Shown: positions 49,196 to 61,339, numbered from the stretch's first letter. The stretch is 64,000 nt of DNA from Dryocosmus kuriphilus (GCA_038277395.1 CM076197.1:81825951-81889950); one strand, 5' to 3'. Made by a program: numbers and translations. Notes: generated from the letters alone by a model not told the origin.

Positions 49196-50670
49196 TTTAT
49201 CCGACATCCCAATGGGACCTTTTTTATACAATTGTGGACGTTTTCAAGCTTTCTCTTACAAATTGTCCAATCTTATATAGCTTGTAATTCAAAAATAAAT
49301 TCAAACAATCTTGAATTGAGGGAAATAAAACTTTTTGAATTTCAAACGCAAATAATTTTAAGTGTTCTTATTCATAAAGTTTCGATGATAAAGTATTAAA
49401 TTTAGAACATTTTCAAAGGAAATCTATTTATCTAATACTATCTAATACCATTAAATTAAAAATGATACAATCTTTAAAGTTTTCAATTTCAAAACACACA
49501 CTATTTTGACAATTTAAATTTAAGATTGATCAATTTTGAAGGAATTAATCTGCAGTTATACAATAAACGCTTGTCATCATTTTAATCTGAAATTCATCCT
49601 TTTATGATCGTTTTCAATTTGAAAAGGTACAAATTTAAATTGGCTGAAATTGTTTAATGTATAAACGTTTCAATGTAGAATATTATATCAAAATGTTCAA
49701 TTTTCACTTTTTTAAATTGAAGTGGTGTATGTAATTTAAAAAAAATAATTAATGTAGAACTTAAATATGAAATAATTTGCACCAAAAAAATGCATCTTTG
49801 AAGAAAGTGACGTTAGCAGCCAACATGATGACAATATGAAGTCAGACATTTTTTACTTTCCCATACAAATTTTGCCTTTTCAAGTTTCCTCACAGAATCA
49901 TTCAAAATTCCGTACCTTTTCAAAGAAGTTCAAGTTTCTTAGGTTATGTCAGCAGCAGCAACGACTTCATTCCATAGTACAATTTTTAAATCTTGACCAT
50001 AAATTTTCTAAAAATAAACATTTATTTCGAACTAAAATAGTGCATAAAAAACTTAAATTTCTTGTGCATGCCTTTAAAACAATTCTCGGAATTTTTAGGG
50101 GACTAGAGACATCCTTTGATACAACAGAATTGTTTTATGTGAAAGCTATTTTATCTTGTCGATCAGCGGAAGAGAAATAGATTCATAAAAGTAAGATATA
50201 AAAGCATTTCATGTCCTCAAAAGGCGAACAGTCGCTGAGTCACAAAAGAAGACACAGTCACGACCGCTTCGTTTTTATGGTTTTTATTAACACTTTCCGC
50301 GTGACAACACTGTCGTTATTCTTCGGCGCGTATATAATTAAAACAATGACAGAAATGCGATAATCAAACTCACTAGGGGTTTCTAAAGAAAATTTAAAAA
50401 AAAACTGCCTCTACTGAAAAGATTTTCTTATGCTTACGATAAAAAGAGATTAATAGTATTTTTTAGAGGAGGAGGGTCAGAAGCGTAAAACACTGATTTC
50501 AACGTCTCGTGGCGTGTTACCCTAAAATGAGATGTGAACTAACTATAGAGAAAATCAAAACCAGATGTGATGGATAGCCAAGAGGGAAATATTAACAATT
50601 GTTAATTTTAGATACATTATAATGAAGAGTATGGAAATGAAAAAAGTAATTATAATGCAATATAAATCAT
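49196..50670. other. No gene supported
   Basis: AT-rich to about 49800, then mixed sequence. A 114-codon frame (49836-50180) has no recognised motif and lies in sequence of ordinary composition. It remains an unverified candidate. Confidence 0.45.
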
Positions 50671-51873
50671 TTTTACATTCTCATCAGAGAAGGTATTAGA
50701 TTTATGTAAAATTTGACTTTCGCGGATTTCATGAAATCTCCACATTTTGAGACCCCCTGAGTCAGAAAAAACGATTTTTACGACCGTGTCTGTCTGTCTG
50801 TTGTCGTCGTTGTCGTTGTCGTTGTCGTCTGTGATCGCGATAACTTTCGAAGCACTAATCGGATTGGAGTGCGCTTTGGTACACTTCTTTAAGGGGTAAA
50901 AATAAAGGATGAGTTCGTTAACCAGCGGTTTTTGACCAACAGTTATGGTTTTATCCATCAAAAACAGTTTTCACAAAATCAAAAAATCCATTTTCCGGCT
51001 AAACTATGAGAGATAAAAAAAATGTAATAAAGTAAAATTTTTCACCTCAAAAAAATCTGCAAATTTTGTCTTGACCGTTTTTTGATAAAATGAACGGTTT
51101 TTGTTTTAATCAAGAAAACGCTATTAAAATTTAAAAACTCTGGTTTCTCGCCAAAATATTCAAGATACAAAAAATTAGTAAAAAACAAAGTTGTTCAATT
51201 CAAAAATATCTACTAATTTTGTTTCAACCATTTTTTTCATAAAATGCACGGTTTTTGTTTTAATCGATAAAACATTATTAAAAATAAAAAATTTCAAATT
51301 TCCCGCCAAACTATGCACGATACGCAAAAGTAATAAAAAACAAAGTTGTTCACCTCAAAAAGATCTACAAATTTGTTCTCTATCATTTTTTGAACAGACG
51401 CATAGTTTTTGAGTTATTCGTGAAATATGTTATGAAATATAAAGAAAACCACTTTTCAGCAAAACTATGCAAGCAGAATTGTTCACCTTGGAAAGAGCTA
51501 CAAAATTTATTTATAAGACTCATCGTTTTACTTTTAAGAATCGAAAACCTGTATTGTGAAAATTTGGAAAATCACAAAAAAACTTTACCAATCTACAATG
51601 TCTTTTAAAACAATGTAATTATCGAGCGCGAAGCGCGAGTGTCATGATGAGAATGTATTCCTTAAGGGTGATAGAGCCTTAAGTAAAATAGTTCCTTTTG
51701 GAATTTTTAATTTAAAGGTTTATACGATCCATAAACATCGAGCGCGTAGCGCGAGGTGAATAATGTATCGAGCGCGAAGCGCGAGTGCCAACAGGGACGC
51801 GCGCCCTAGGCGCGCTCATACCTCGCGCGAAGCGCGCGATGAGAATGTGCCCGCGAAGCGGGCAGATTTTTTT
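50671..51873 (+). mobile_element. GC-hairpin repeat family, full copy
   Basis: Starts TTTTACATTCTCATCAGAGA and ends GATGAGAATGTGCCCGCGAA with hairpin GCCCGCGAAGCGGGC and seven T. The first and last words (ACATTCTCATC and GATGAGAATGT) are inverted copies. The interior has a GTCGTT tract (50808-50830) and repeated TTTGATAAAATG blocks. A second GATGAGAATGT at 51648-51658 without the final hairpin suggests a partial duplication of the 3' end. The last 150 bases carry four GC palindromes. Confidence 0.85.
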
Positions 51874-52078
51874 CAATAGAACTACTATAATACTGAAAAT
51901 TAAAAAGTTTTTTTCGTTTTTCGCATTTTTTGGTGCATTAAAAAAAATGTATGTACTTCAAGTCTTGGAAAATGTTGATTTATACAAATCAACTAGATTT
52001 CTAATAACATTTTGGTTTACTTTAATTTACATAATTTATGCCATTCATGTCCACTTTGGTGCATTTGAATTATTGAGG

Positions 52079-52150
52079 GCTTGGCGTCCGATCACTGAAG
52101 TTAAGCAGTTCTTAGTTCGGTTATACTCGGATGGGGTCTCCGATGTTCTA
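52079..52150 (+). repeat. 5S rRNA-like fragment
   Basis: GGCGTCCGATCACTGAAGTTAAGCAG, then GGTTATACTCGGATGGGG, matches the middle and second half of eukaryotic 5S rRNA (the internal-promoter region). The order and spacing are correct. The ends of the gene are missing and several conserved bases are changed. It is either a 5S pseudogene or the head of a 5S-derived SINE. It sits about 70 bases from the hAT left end. Confidence 0.8.
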
Positions 52151-52362
52151 GATGAGGTGTTTTTATCAGCTTTTAAACAAATTTCGCTCTTGAGCTACTA
52201 TTTATAACTTGTACATAGGATAGGGCCGTATTTAGGTTTGTGGGGGCCCTGGGGCCAGCATTTGGTGGGGGCGTAAAACGATATGCTTAAAGCACAATAC
52301 ATTCAAAAGTTTATTTTCGTACAGCATTTCACCTATTTACAAAAGTTTCTAATTAATTAATT

Positions 52363-54623
52363 CTAATTACAAAAAGTTTTGCCCGATTTTTTATTTGCAA
52401 AAGTGTTGACAATATCATCACAATTCATATCGCGAAGTATGTCGCTTTCCAAACTGAGAAGCATTAGATTTGACAAGCGTTTCTGCTTCATTGTTGTTCG
52501 CAATCTGTTTTTAATGATCTCCAGTTTCGAAAAAGGTGTTTCCGCGCTGCAATTCGTCACCATCATCGACAAATAAATCCGAAGTGCTACTTCTGCATTG
52601 CAAAAAGTAGATTGTATATTATTTTGCAAAATTACCCGATACAAAAAAATTTCGTTCGATTCAACCGTTTTCTTTTTGTATTGTTTTGCAAAAGTGGCAA
52701 GATGTGTTAATTCATTAACCAAATTTAATTCTAAATCTTCCGGAAAAGAAGATACGAGATTCGCAGCTTTCAGTTCCAGCTGAGATGGTTCCATTGTGGT
52801 CATTTCAGCGAAGAAACCGAATCGTTCATCAACGATTTCGTACGCTAAAATTCGTTCATTTAACGAGACGATGAGTTTGTCAATGACATGGAGGAAAGAT
52901 TCAGTTCGAAATCTGTCTTTTGGTAACTGTTGCACAACATGTGCTTTTTCAACGTCATCGCGAATTTCAATCAATGCATTTCGAATGCATTTGTAACCGT
53001 GGACAAGAGCCTTGAGAGCATCTTCGCGACATGACGAACGCGTGTCACTCAAATCTTTGAGTGTATAGAACATTTTTTTGGTATTGCTAGCCGACAGATG
53101 TTTAATTAATATTTCATACCGCGCCGCCGGCGCCGTAAAAAAACGAAAAGTTCTTCTACAAACCTGAAAAAAAGAACTGCAGTGGAACAAGAATTGGCAG
53201 CTGATTTCCCAACCAAATTCAATGAGTGAGCGCAACAAGGGACAAATATTGCGAAAGGATTTTTTCCAAAATCACAGCTTGCATACCTTTTACTTGCCAC
53301 TCATATTCGACGCATTGTCGTAAGATTGACCGCGACAATCTTGTATATTAAGCGTTTGTTTCTCGAAAAAATCGAAAAGAGCTTCTGCTATATCTGCGCC
53401 TTTGTGACCACAATTAGGTATGCAAGTCAAAAAACGCTCCACTGGATTTATATCTTCCATGTACCTCAAAATGACACTTAATTGATCGATATGACCTTCA
53501 TCTGGTGTAGAATCTACCGAAATGGAAAAATATTTTGCTTTTTTTATGCGGTTTGTTATCTCAGTTAATAATTTTGCAGCCATGAGATCAATGAATTCTT
53601 CAAACACCGTCGAGGACAGATAGTTGACGTGACCGCTACCCTTATTTCCGTGATTTTTCATGTGAGCAGCAAGAAAAGGATCAAATTGAGAAACTAGTTC
53701 GAGAATGTCAAGAAAATTTACATTATTTTGCGAACCAATTATCTGATCTTCACCACGAAAGGCTAACCCACGTTCCGCAAGGAATTTAATCGTACATATG
53801 ACTCGTTTCAGAACTTCTCGCCAATATTGAGTTTCTTCTGCTACCTATAATTCACTGATTATAAAAAAAAAACGAAAAAATACATTAAAATAAATTATAT
53901 AATATCAGTAAAAACTGACCTGTTTTTCAAGTGCTGAATTAATACAAGCTAATTCATTCAATCAAGACGAAAAGTTGACGAGCGTTGAACCAGGCGTTCT
54001 GAGGCATGTTTCCAATCGCAGAAACCTTCACCAGCAAGAATATTTTCAGGTGGATTTGTCATGAGCTTGCATAAAAAGCAATATATTCTGCCCGTTGCTG
54101 GAGAAAAACGCAACCAAGACCGTTGAACAACCTCTTTGTTTTTATGTATACGATAAAAAAGCCCCTTTGTATATTTTCTAGAGTTTTCGCTGCTATCTTG
54201 TCGTATTTGAACTACTGAAAACTTAGGGAAGAGTTCTTCGTCGCAGTTTTGTAATTTAGATGAACCTACTTTGATCCAGAAATTAATCGTTTCATTCGTA
54301 AGTGGCACTTTCCAAAGACCAATATCTGATTCACAATCTGGATTCTCTGAAAAATTATTTTCTTGTATTATTCGACAGTCTTCTGCAGGTGCGTCATCCG
54401 GTTTGTCGATTTCAGGATCAGAATTAGAGCTTGAAAATGTGAAAGGCTTTTCGCCATTCGCAGCTTTTGGTTCTTCGCGAACAAGGAAAAAAGTATTCAA
54501 TTTGGGAATTTTAGCGAGAACCTGTTCAAATTTTTCTTCTTTTTTCGAAGCATTTTTTCTTTTCTGAGATCCACTCAAATAATGTCGTATATTTTTGTGC
54601 CTGTCTTCTTCTCTACCCAACAT
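52363..54623 (-). pseudogene. ZMYM1-like hAT transposase with one intron, frameshifted
   Basis: The minus-strand protein starts at MLGREEDRHKNIRHYLSGSQ (54623). A KEEKFEQVLAKIPKLNTFF linker leads to a TTF-type zinc finger region (SWLRFSPATGRIYCFLCKLM, near 54090). After a frameshift near 53960 come ELACINSALEKQ, an intron (53845-53919), VAEETQYWREVLKRVICTI, and the DUF4371-like catalytic core (YFSISVDSTPDEGHIDQLSV, then QSYDNASNMSG near 53300). Another frameshift follows, then FVPCCAHSLNLVGKSAA, a third frameshift near 53140, and the C-terminal hAT dimerisation region (SAETPFSKLEIIKNRLRTTM). Total near 740 codons, about the usual length. With three frameshifts it is not active, though few other defects are seen. 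Confidence 0.9.
53845..53919 (-). other. Spliceosomal intron in the hAT transposase
   Basis: On the minus strand ACAG is followed by GTCAGT, and 75 bases later ATTATAG precedes GTAGCAGAAG. The flanking codons join in phase 0 (LEKQ to VAEETQYW). The segment itself is AT-rich and not coding. Confidence 0.85.
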
Positions 54624-55043
54624 TGTAGTTTTCCGAAATTATAAAAGCTACAAAAGAAAATATTTTGATGAATTTTAATTCACTAAAGATGTATAGATAA
54701 GTAAATTTTATACATTATCCATTCCACTAAGAGCAATTTTATCCAAAAGTATCAAAATTCATCGATTAATATTGAAAATCGATGAAAAAAAGACATCACA
54801 TATCCTTAATTTGAAAAGTTTGTTTGTATATTAGATATACTCACCACTGATCTACATCCAATTTTCAATGTTTTTATTCATCAACGATTTTGTAATTATT
54901 ATCACGAATATTATACTCTCAGTTCGAATTAAACCTTTGTCTTACTTATAAGAAATACATATCAATCGCAAAAAGCAAGTGAGTTTTGGAACGCAACTCC
55001 ACAGTAGTCGTCCGCAAGGTTGTGCAGTGACGCGCTCGAAGTT

Positions 55044-56251
55044 CTTACATTCTCATCAGAGAAGGTATTAGATTTATGTAAAATTTGACTTTCGCGGACT
55101 TCATGAAATCTCCACGTTTTGAGACCCCCTGAATCCGAAAAAACGGTTTTTGCGACCGTGTCTGTCTGTCTGCTGTCGTCGTCGTTGTCGTTGTCGCCTG
55201 TGGACGCGATAACTTTCGAAAGACTAATCGGATTGGAGTGCGCTTTAGTACACTTCTTTAAGGGGTAGAAAGAAAGGACGATTTTCGTTAACCAGCGGTT
55301 TTTGACCAACAGTTATGGTTTTATCCATCAAAAATGGTTTTCACAAAATAAAAAAATCCATTTTCCGGCTAAACTATGAGAGATACAAAAAAATGTAAGA
55401 AAATAGAATTATTCATCTCGAAAAAATCTACAAATTTTTTCTTAACCGTTTTTTGATAAAATGAACGATTTTTGTTTTAATCAAGAAAACGCTATTAAAA
55501 TTAAAAAACTCTAGTTTTCTGCCAAAATATCCAAAGATACAAAAAAATGGTAAAAAACAAATCTATTCAATTAAAAAGTATCTACAAATTTTGTTTTAAC
55601 CATTTTTTGATCAAATGCACGGTTTTGGTTTTAATCGATAAAACGTTATTAAAAATAAAAATTTTCAAATTTCCCGCCAAACTCTGCAAAATACGGAAAA
55701 ATAATAATCAACAAAGTTATTCGCCTCAATAAGATCTACATATTTGCTCTTTATCACTTTTTTGAGCAGACGCGTATTTTTTGAGTTTTATTCCTGAAAT
55801 ATGTTATGAAATATAAAGAAAACCACTTTTCAGCAAAACTATGCAAGATATGAGAAAATATTAACAAGCAGAATTGTTCACCTTGGAAAGAGCTACAAAA
55901 TTTATTTATAAGACTCATCGTTCTACTTTTAAGAATCGAAATCCTGTATTGTGAAAGTTTGGAAAATCACAAAAAACTTTACCAATCTACAATGTGTTTT
56001 AAAAAAATGTAATTATCGAGCGCGAAGCGCGAGCCTTAGGATGAGAATGTATTCCTTAAGGGCGAAAGAGCCATAAGTAAAATAATTTCTTTTGGAATTT
56101 TTAATTTAAAGGTTTATACGATCCATAAACGCCGAGCGCGTAGCGCGAGGTTAATAGTTTATCGAACGCGAAGCGCGAGTGCCAACAGACGCGCTCATAC
56201 TTCGCGCAAAGCGCGCGATGAGAATGTGCCCGAGAGGCGGGCAGATTTTTT
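55044..56251 (+). mobile_element. GC-hairpin repeat family copy nested in the hAT element
   Basis: Starts TTACATTCTCATCAGAGAAG and ends GATGAGAATGTGCCCGAGAG with a weakened hairpin and a T run. It is close to the copy at 50671 along its whole length, including the GTCGTCGTTGTCG tract and the GATGAGAATGT near 56038. It lies inside the hAT, so it inserted later. Confidence 0.85.
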
Positions 56252-56587
56252 ACATACTAGTGCCACTGACTGCCGCTACATAGCCGTCGTCGCACTATGT
56301 GCCTTTCTATGTTCTTTTCTACATTCAATGCCAATGCTTTCTGAATATATGCCTTTCTATGTTTCTTTTCTATATTGAGTGCTTCAAAATCGAAGTTCGA
56401 TATTCGATTCTACGCCAAAGAAAACTGATGTTTTCTTTATTTATATCGGATTAAGAATAAGTTTTTGAAAAAAAAAAGGAAATTAAAATTTTTTTTCACA
56501 CTCGCATTGGTGGGGGCCCCTAATTGATGGGGGCCCTGGGGCCATGGCCCCAATGGCCCCTATAGTAAATGCAGTAATGGGTGAAGT

Positions 56588-56800
56588 TAAAGCTCGTATT
56601 TTGATATACTAATTACGAATATGGCCATGAAAATACCCGAATACATAATCTTGAAGGTCAGAACTTACAGAAAACACGTTTTTAAAAAGAAAAAAAAAGG
56701 TTCTTTTATTTCTTCTAAACCTCGTATGTTGTATTTCAATGAGCTGACTATGAAAATGACCATAAAAACACCCACAAGTTTTATTTTTATGTTCAAAATT
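56588..56800 (-). repeat. Diverged, dispersed relics of the 322-bp satellite unit
   Basis: Read on the minus strand, 56588-56665 carries TTGACCTTGAAAATC-like, CGGGTATTTTCA, ATATTCGTAATTAG and CAAAATACGAGC, the order of the satellite unit. A weaker second match lies near 56725-56790. A lysine-rich frame of 102 codons on the plus strand (56621-56929) overlaps it and is not considered a gene. Confidence 0.55.
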
Positions 56801-57329
56801 AAAAAAGATACATTTAAAAAAGTTATCAATTATATTATTGAATTGAATAGGTTTTCAAAAATGAAAAATATCAAAAGCACTAATTATGGTATCAAAAATG
56901 ATTTAAATCAAATAAATCTAAGGTTATAATTATTTCCCATTACATCGAACTAGGGAGATCTGCTCAAATTTTTAGATTGTAATTAAGTTTAATTTATAAT
57001 AACACTATTCTACAATCGATTTTAGGTACTTTTTTTTAAAGATGTGTGCGCTGAACATGAATTTCGGCTCAAAAAATGTCCATCACGCGAGGTTTTCGAG
57101 AAAATAGGGATTGATACTCATTAACACGCGTTTCAAGTTATTTTTGAGAATTTCTAGCACACGAAGAGGGCTCCTGGAAAAGCTGAGGGGTGTGACCGTT
57201 TACTCTCCTGTGACCAGTTTACTCTAAGTAAACTGTTAATGAATTGAAAACAGAATAATTTTTAAAATACCTAAAAGATGTACACCTTTAAATTAAAAAA
57301 TGAACTTAAATTCAGAGGTGAACTTCAAT
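56801..57329. other. No gene supported
   Basis: Unassigned, AT-rich. A short inverted pair, GTTTACTCT and AGAGTAAAC-type words near 57200-57235, was noted and looks minor. Confidence 0.4.
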
Positions 57330-57331
57330 TA

Positions 57332-58582
57332 CAGTCTGTTCCACAAGACAAGGTACGCCTTTTCTCGAAAAGTTTCAAAGAAAACTTCATTTTTCTTTTT
57401 TCCCATAAAAAAACGCTTTAAAGATTAGAGCGGACTGTACTTAATAAACCGTCCAATCGCCATTATTCCGGATAATGGCCTGACATCTTCTGGGCATGCT
57501 CTCGACTACTTTTTCGGCATATTCTGAAGATAGAGAGCGCCATACCTCTCTAATTCGTCGAGACAGCTGCTTGAGGGTGAATACACGCCTTCCTCCAAGT
57601 TTTCTCTTAAGGACACTCCACACATTTTCAATTGGATTTGCATCATGAGATTGTGAAAGCCAGTCCAAGGTGACGACGCCATTTTCCGCTTTCCAACTCG
57701 TGCAGAGGCGACTGCAATGTTTAGGGTCGTTGTCCTCTTGAAGGATCCAAACCTCATTATTGGCTCCAAACATCTTTCCTGCAGACTTCAGAAGACCATG
57801 TTTATAGAATTTGACCATTATTTGAGTGTTCAGGTTCTCAGTAAAAAGCTCTAAACAGTCAAAGCCGCGCTGTGAGAAGCATCCCCAAACATGGACCTTT
57901 ATGGGGTGTTTAACAGTTCGCTGGAGGAACCGCTCACCACAGCCTGACCAGGCACGTTTTATGGAAACCCATGCCCAAAAGGACGCTTCATCGGAAAAAA
58001 TTACATTTGACCAATCGCAATCATTATTTTTCGTAGCCCATGCCAAGCGTTTTTGCCTCGTTTCTGCCTCGTACTACGGTACTGCACTTTTGCCTCAGCT
58101 AATCTGCGTCTTATGGTGTTTATACTGACCTCTAGTCCCTTCGCCGCTAGCTTAGCTTTGGCTTCGCGCAGCCGCAGAGCCGGGTTGCGCTTGAACAGTG
58201 CGATGATCGCCTTATCCTCCTTACTCGACGTTGCTCGCATTTCTCCTCTTCCCGGCAGATCGTCGACTGTTTTTGTGTCGCTATAGCGCTCCTCCACCCA
58301 CGTTTGCACGATATGCTTAGACTTTTTAAGCACTTTAGCAGCGGCTGAGTACGAAAGATTGGTCCGTGTTTATTGGTGCACAAAAACACAGCCTCAAAAC
58401 GTTTAGCGTATACAGCACTCATTGCGCAATCTTGTGCAATATCTGACACTTCGAACGAGAATGAAGCGAACCAGCGGTTCCGCCTTAGCCCTTCAAACAT
58501 ACAGTCAGGCCAAAAAAAGAAAAGAAAAAAAATCTTTGAAACTTTTCGAGAAAACGCGTACCTTGTCTTGTGGAACAGATTG
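57332..58582 (-). mobile_element. Tc1-type DNA transposon with 49-bp inverted repeats
   Basis: The terminal repeats at 57332-57380 and 58534-58582 begin CAGTCTGTTCCACAAGACAA and its partner CAATCTGTTCCACAAGACAA, with 2 mismatches in 49. Each end is flanked by TA (57330-57331 and 58583-58584). The 1251-base length and single transposase gene are typical of Tc1. The near-identical ends suggest a fairly recent insertion. Confidence 0.97.
57441..58500 (-). pseudogene. Tc1 transposase, DD34E type, two frameshifts
   Basis: The start is probably ATG at 58500 (MFEGLRRNRWFASFSFEVSD). A frameshift near 58375 moves to the frame with SYSAAAKVLKKSKHIVQTWV and TVDDLPGRGEMRATSSKEDK (the paired-type helix-turn-helix region). 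A second near 58030 leads to DCDWSNVIFSDEASFWAW, with the first catalytic aspartate. Then WGCFSQRGFDCLELF and LQEDNDPKHCSRL carry the second aspartate, and DANPIENVW holds the glutamate 34 residues later. It ends RNNGDWTVY with a stop at 57441. The catalytic triad is intact by sequence, and two single frameshifts are the only defects seen. Confidence 0.94.
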
Positions 58583-58584
58583 TA

Positions 58585-61060
58585 AGCAAACGTACGTTTA
58601 ATTACAAAATTTACATATTGGCCTTCGTAAATTCAGACAAATTTGTACTAATTTTAAGTTCAGTTCTGAATTAAAAGTGTAAGTGTTATTTTTTATTGTG
58701 CGTTTAAGTATATTAAGAAAAGTAAAATAAGAAATAAGAGGACCGAATAAATTATTATTCATAAAAAAAAATATGAAATAGTTGATTTCTTATATGACTC
58801 AAATTAAGTTGAAATTTTCGTATTTGAAGTATCGCTTAATTTAAAATCGTCTATTCTCGCAGGATTTCTACTTGAAATTATCTAATATGAAATTACTACA
58901 TTTTTAATTCTTCAAATTTCAAATAGTTTGACTTTCAACACTTTAACTTCAAACTTCTTTACTTAAAACCGATTTGATTTTGACGAACTACTGTTAAGTT
59001 GAAGTGTTTAACTTTTTATCCAGAGGTTGATTGAGTTCACTGGTGTTCATTTCAATTCAGGGTACTTTTTCTGCATCCAATAAATGATTATTTATAAAAA
59101 CAGAGATAATTTTAAATTCTGTTATTTTCAGCCATGTGCGCAACGCCTCTGACAAGTAAAAATCGTCACAAACGAATAATCTGAACAGACCATAATTAAT
59201 GGATTTATTTAGAGGATTCTATACAATCGATTTTTGCTGCGAGTGTGTATTTCGATATGATATCGCAGGCGATAACAATCGCGACGAAAGCAACTCGGCA
59301 GAGCGAAACTCGCCATCCCGACTATATATTTGCAATTAAATGTAGCTTGCAATGGCAGGCGGAAGCGGCATGGTCGGAGGTTACAGAGGGGTCGAGACAG
59401 AGGTGGATGGACATTAAATTGCAAAATAGTTTCGTGGTAAATAACGAGCTAAAAGTTTTCCCTCAAGAAGTCCGCGGCAGTCATTGCTGTCGCGTCGCGT
59501 CGGTAGAAGTCGTTATCCGCGTCCTTTGCCGTCCAGATGCAGATACTACTCAAATATACATGTATACAACTCTCATATTAATTTAAAAAAGAGATCGACA
59601 GATTAATTGACAAAGAGATCGAGATACGAAGATACAAATAGATTAAAAAGTTAAACGATTAAATGGGATAATTTCGTAAAAACGAGATCAAATAATTTTA
59701 AAAAATAGTCCGATGAATGGATAAAGAAAAGTAATCAGATTTCCAAACTGAACAAATCAACTTTAATTACCGATCTGCTCTGATCTATACTTCGTACACT
59801 CTTAGAAAAGAAATCGGCTCATCTCCCAAGATTTAATTTAGACTCACCTGCAACAGAACAGAGAAGAAATTATTATTATTACATTTAAAAGATATCTAGT
59901 TGAAAAAATCCAGAACTTAAGGCATCTTATCTATTAGAAAGATGAAGGAATAATTTATAATGCTCCTTTAACTCCAGGATATTTTGCCACTGAAAGCGTG
60001 TCAGAAGATAAATGGGGCCCTTTCCTTCAATATTTGAGTGGGTCAAAAATTCACTGGTATTGAATCTAAACAAATAATATAAGTTTTGAATAAAATTTGT
60101 AGAGTTGATTTCAAAAATAAAAAGAAGTTCTGCGTTGAAAAAGTCGATAAATTCGTTGAAAATTTCAATTTCGTCCTAGAAACGAATCTAGAAAAAAGAT
60201 TTCTTTTAGAGCCTTAGTGTTCTTCAACAAAGAGCAATAACAGGAATTGGTAATTTCACTTGGCGTGGAAGTTTGCCCGAAGGAAGAACGTAATATTACT
60301 ATTCTTCGATCGTTTCCAATCTTTTCGAAAGAAAACGAATCTCGTGTCAAAAATAATTTAGAAATAAGGTATAGTACCTATAAAATACAGTAATTTTAAT
60401 CAGAACCAGTCTTGACACCAATTATATCAAATAATTATATAATTGACTGTAATGGTAATATATTATTAATAAATAGAATAAAATTAATGGTTCAAAAATA
60501 ATAAATAATAACATCAATCTTTGTATTTGACTATTTTTGGTATTTTTTTCTTTGAATAGATTTTAAGAAGCATTACAAACACTTCTCAAATTTTAATAAA
60601 TCACGACAAGATAACAAAATTTCCGCATCTTATCGTCCGTTGAAAGTAGCCACAGTTACGTCGATATCTCGATGCGCAGTTGACAGTTATGAAGGGTTCG
60701 TACCTATACTTTCCAGCCCTCATCGAAAAGCTTCACGCTCGTTACCTCCAAGCATAAGGAGATAGCAAGGTATGGGATGTAGGTGTAATGTGAGATGAGG
60801 GTAAGAAAAGATTTCTTCTTCACGATCAATAACCTTTTATGCACAATCCTAATGAAAACAGCTCCGATAAAATATTCCATCCATGATAAATTAAATAAAA
60901 TACGAGTAAAAATACCCTAAATTGAAATAAAGTCTAGTGAACCTAATCAGCTTTTGGTTAAAAAGTTATCAGTTTCATCAAGATATAAATAACTTTGATA
61001 ACTGTCTAGAGTCACGGCTTTTCTGAATTTTCGATTTTTTAAAAATATCTTCTTTACTAA
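58585..61060. other. No gene supported
   Basis: Mostly AT-rich unassigned sequence. A 113-codon frame at 59245-59586 lies in a GC-richer island (59220-59540) with no recognisable motif. No repeats were seen. Confidence 0.45.
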
Positions 61061-61079
61061 AAGCCCAGTCAGAATTTTA

Positions 61080-61290
61080 CAACTGGTCCAACAACGGTCC
61101 AGCATCGGTTGCCGTTTGCCGACTGTCGGTAGCCAACTGCTGGTCAAGGGTTGGGGATGATAACATGGAAAATCATTGGCCGAACGTTGGCAACCGATAT
61201 AACGACACCAGCATTGGGCCACTATTGGTAACCAATATAACGGTTGCCAGCATTGGGCCACCCTTGACAACCAATATAACCTGTCTAGCA
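61080..61290. repeat. 38-39 bp minisatellite
   Basis: Units near 61185-61290 repeat AACCAATATAACGGTTGCCA and GCATTGGGCCACCCTTG. Upstream copies (CAGCATCGGTTGCCG, CGACTGTCGGTAGCC) are more diverged. Words GGCCAAT and TTGGCTGCCA link it loosely to the array at 61.8 kb. Confidence 0.7.
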
Positions 61291-61308
61291 TAGAGAACTT
61301 TAAATAAT

Positions 61309-61339
61309 TAAATATATATATATATATATATATATATAC
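61309..61339. repeat. TA microsatellite
   Basis: Uninterrupted alternating TA for about 28 bases. Confidence 0.95.

Larger units (their letters stand above)
52222..56578 (-). mobile_element. hAT element of the ZMYM1-like group, with a nested repeat
   Basis: Left end TAGGGCCGTATTTAGG is followed by GTGGGGGCCCTGGGGCC at 52239-52260. Near the right end GGGGGCCCTGGGGCC recurs at 56529-56545, followed by CCCCTATAGTAAATGCAG. These shared G/C blocks and the transposase between them mark the element, but the outer ends are diverged and an eight-base duplication could not be confirmed. A GC-hairpin family copy (55044-56251) is inserted upstream of the transposase start. Confidence 0.65.

Noticed and set aside
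51838..51873. Bacterial-type intrinsic terminator (hairpin plus T run)
   Set aside because: The same hairpin and T run end every copy of a eukaryotic repeat family, so it is the end of that element rather than a bacterial terminator.
52079..52150. A functional 5S rRNA gene
   Set aside because: The 5' third is missing, several conserved positions are changed and the 3' end differs.
56621..56929. Lysine-rich 102-codon frame
   Set aside because: It overlaps relics of the satellite unit on the other strand and is AT-rich low complexity.
59245..59586. 113-codon frame as a host gene
   Set aside because: No motif was recognised and the GC-richer island alone can explain the open frame.
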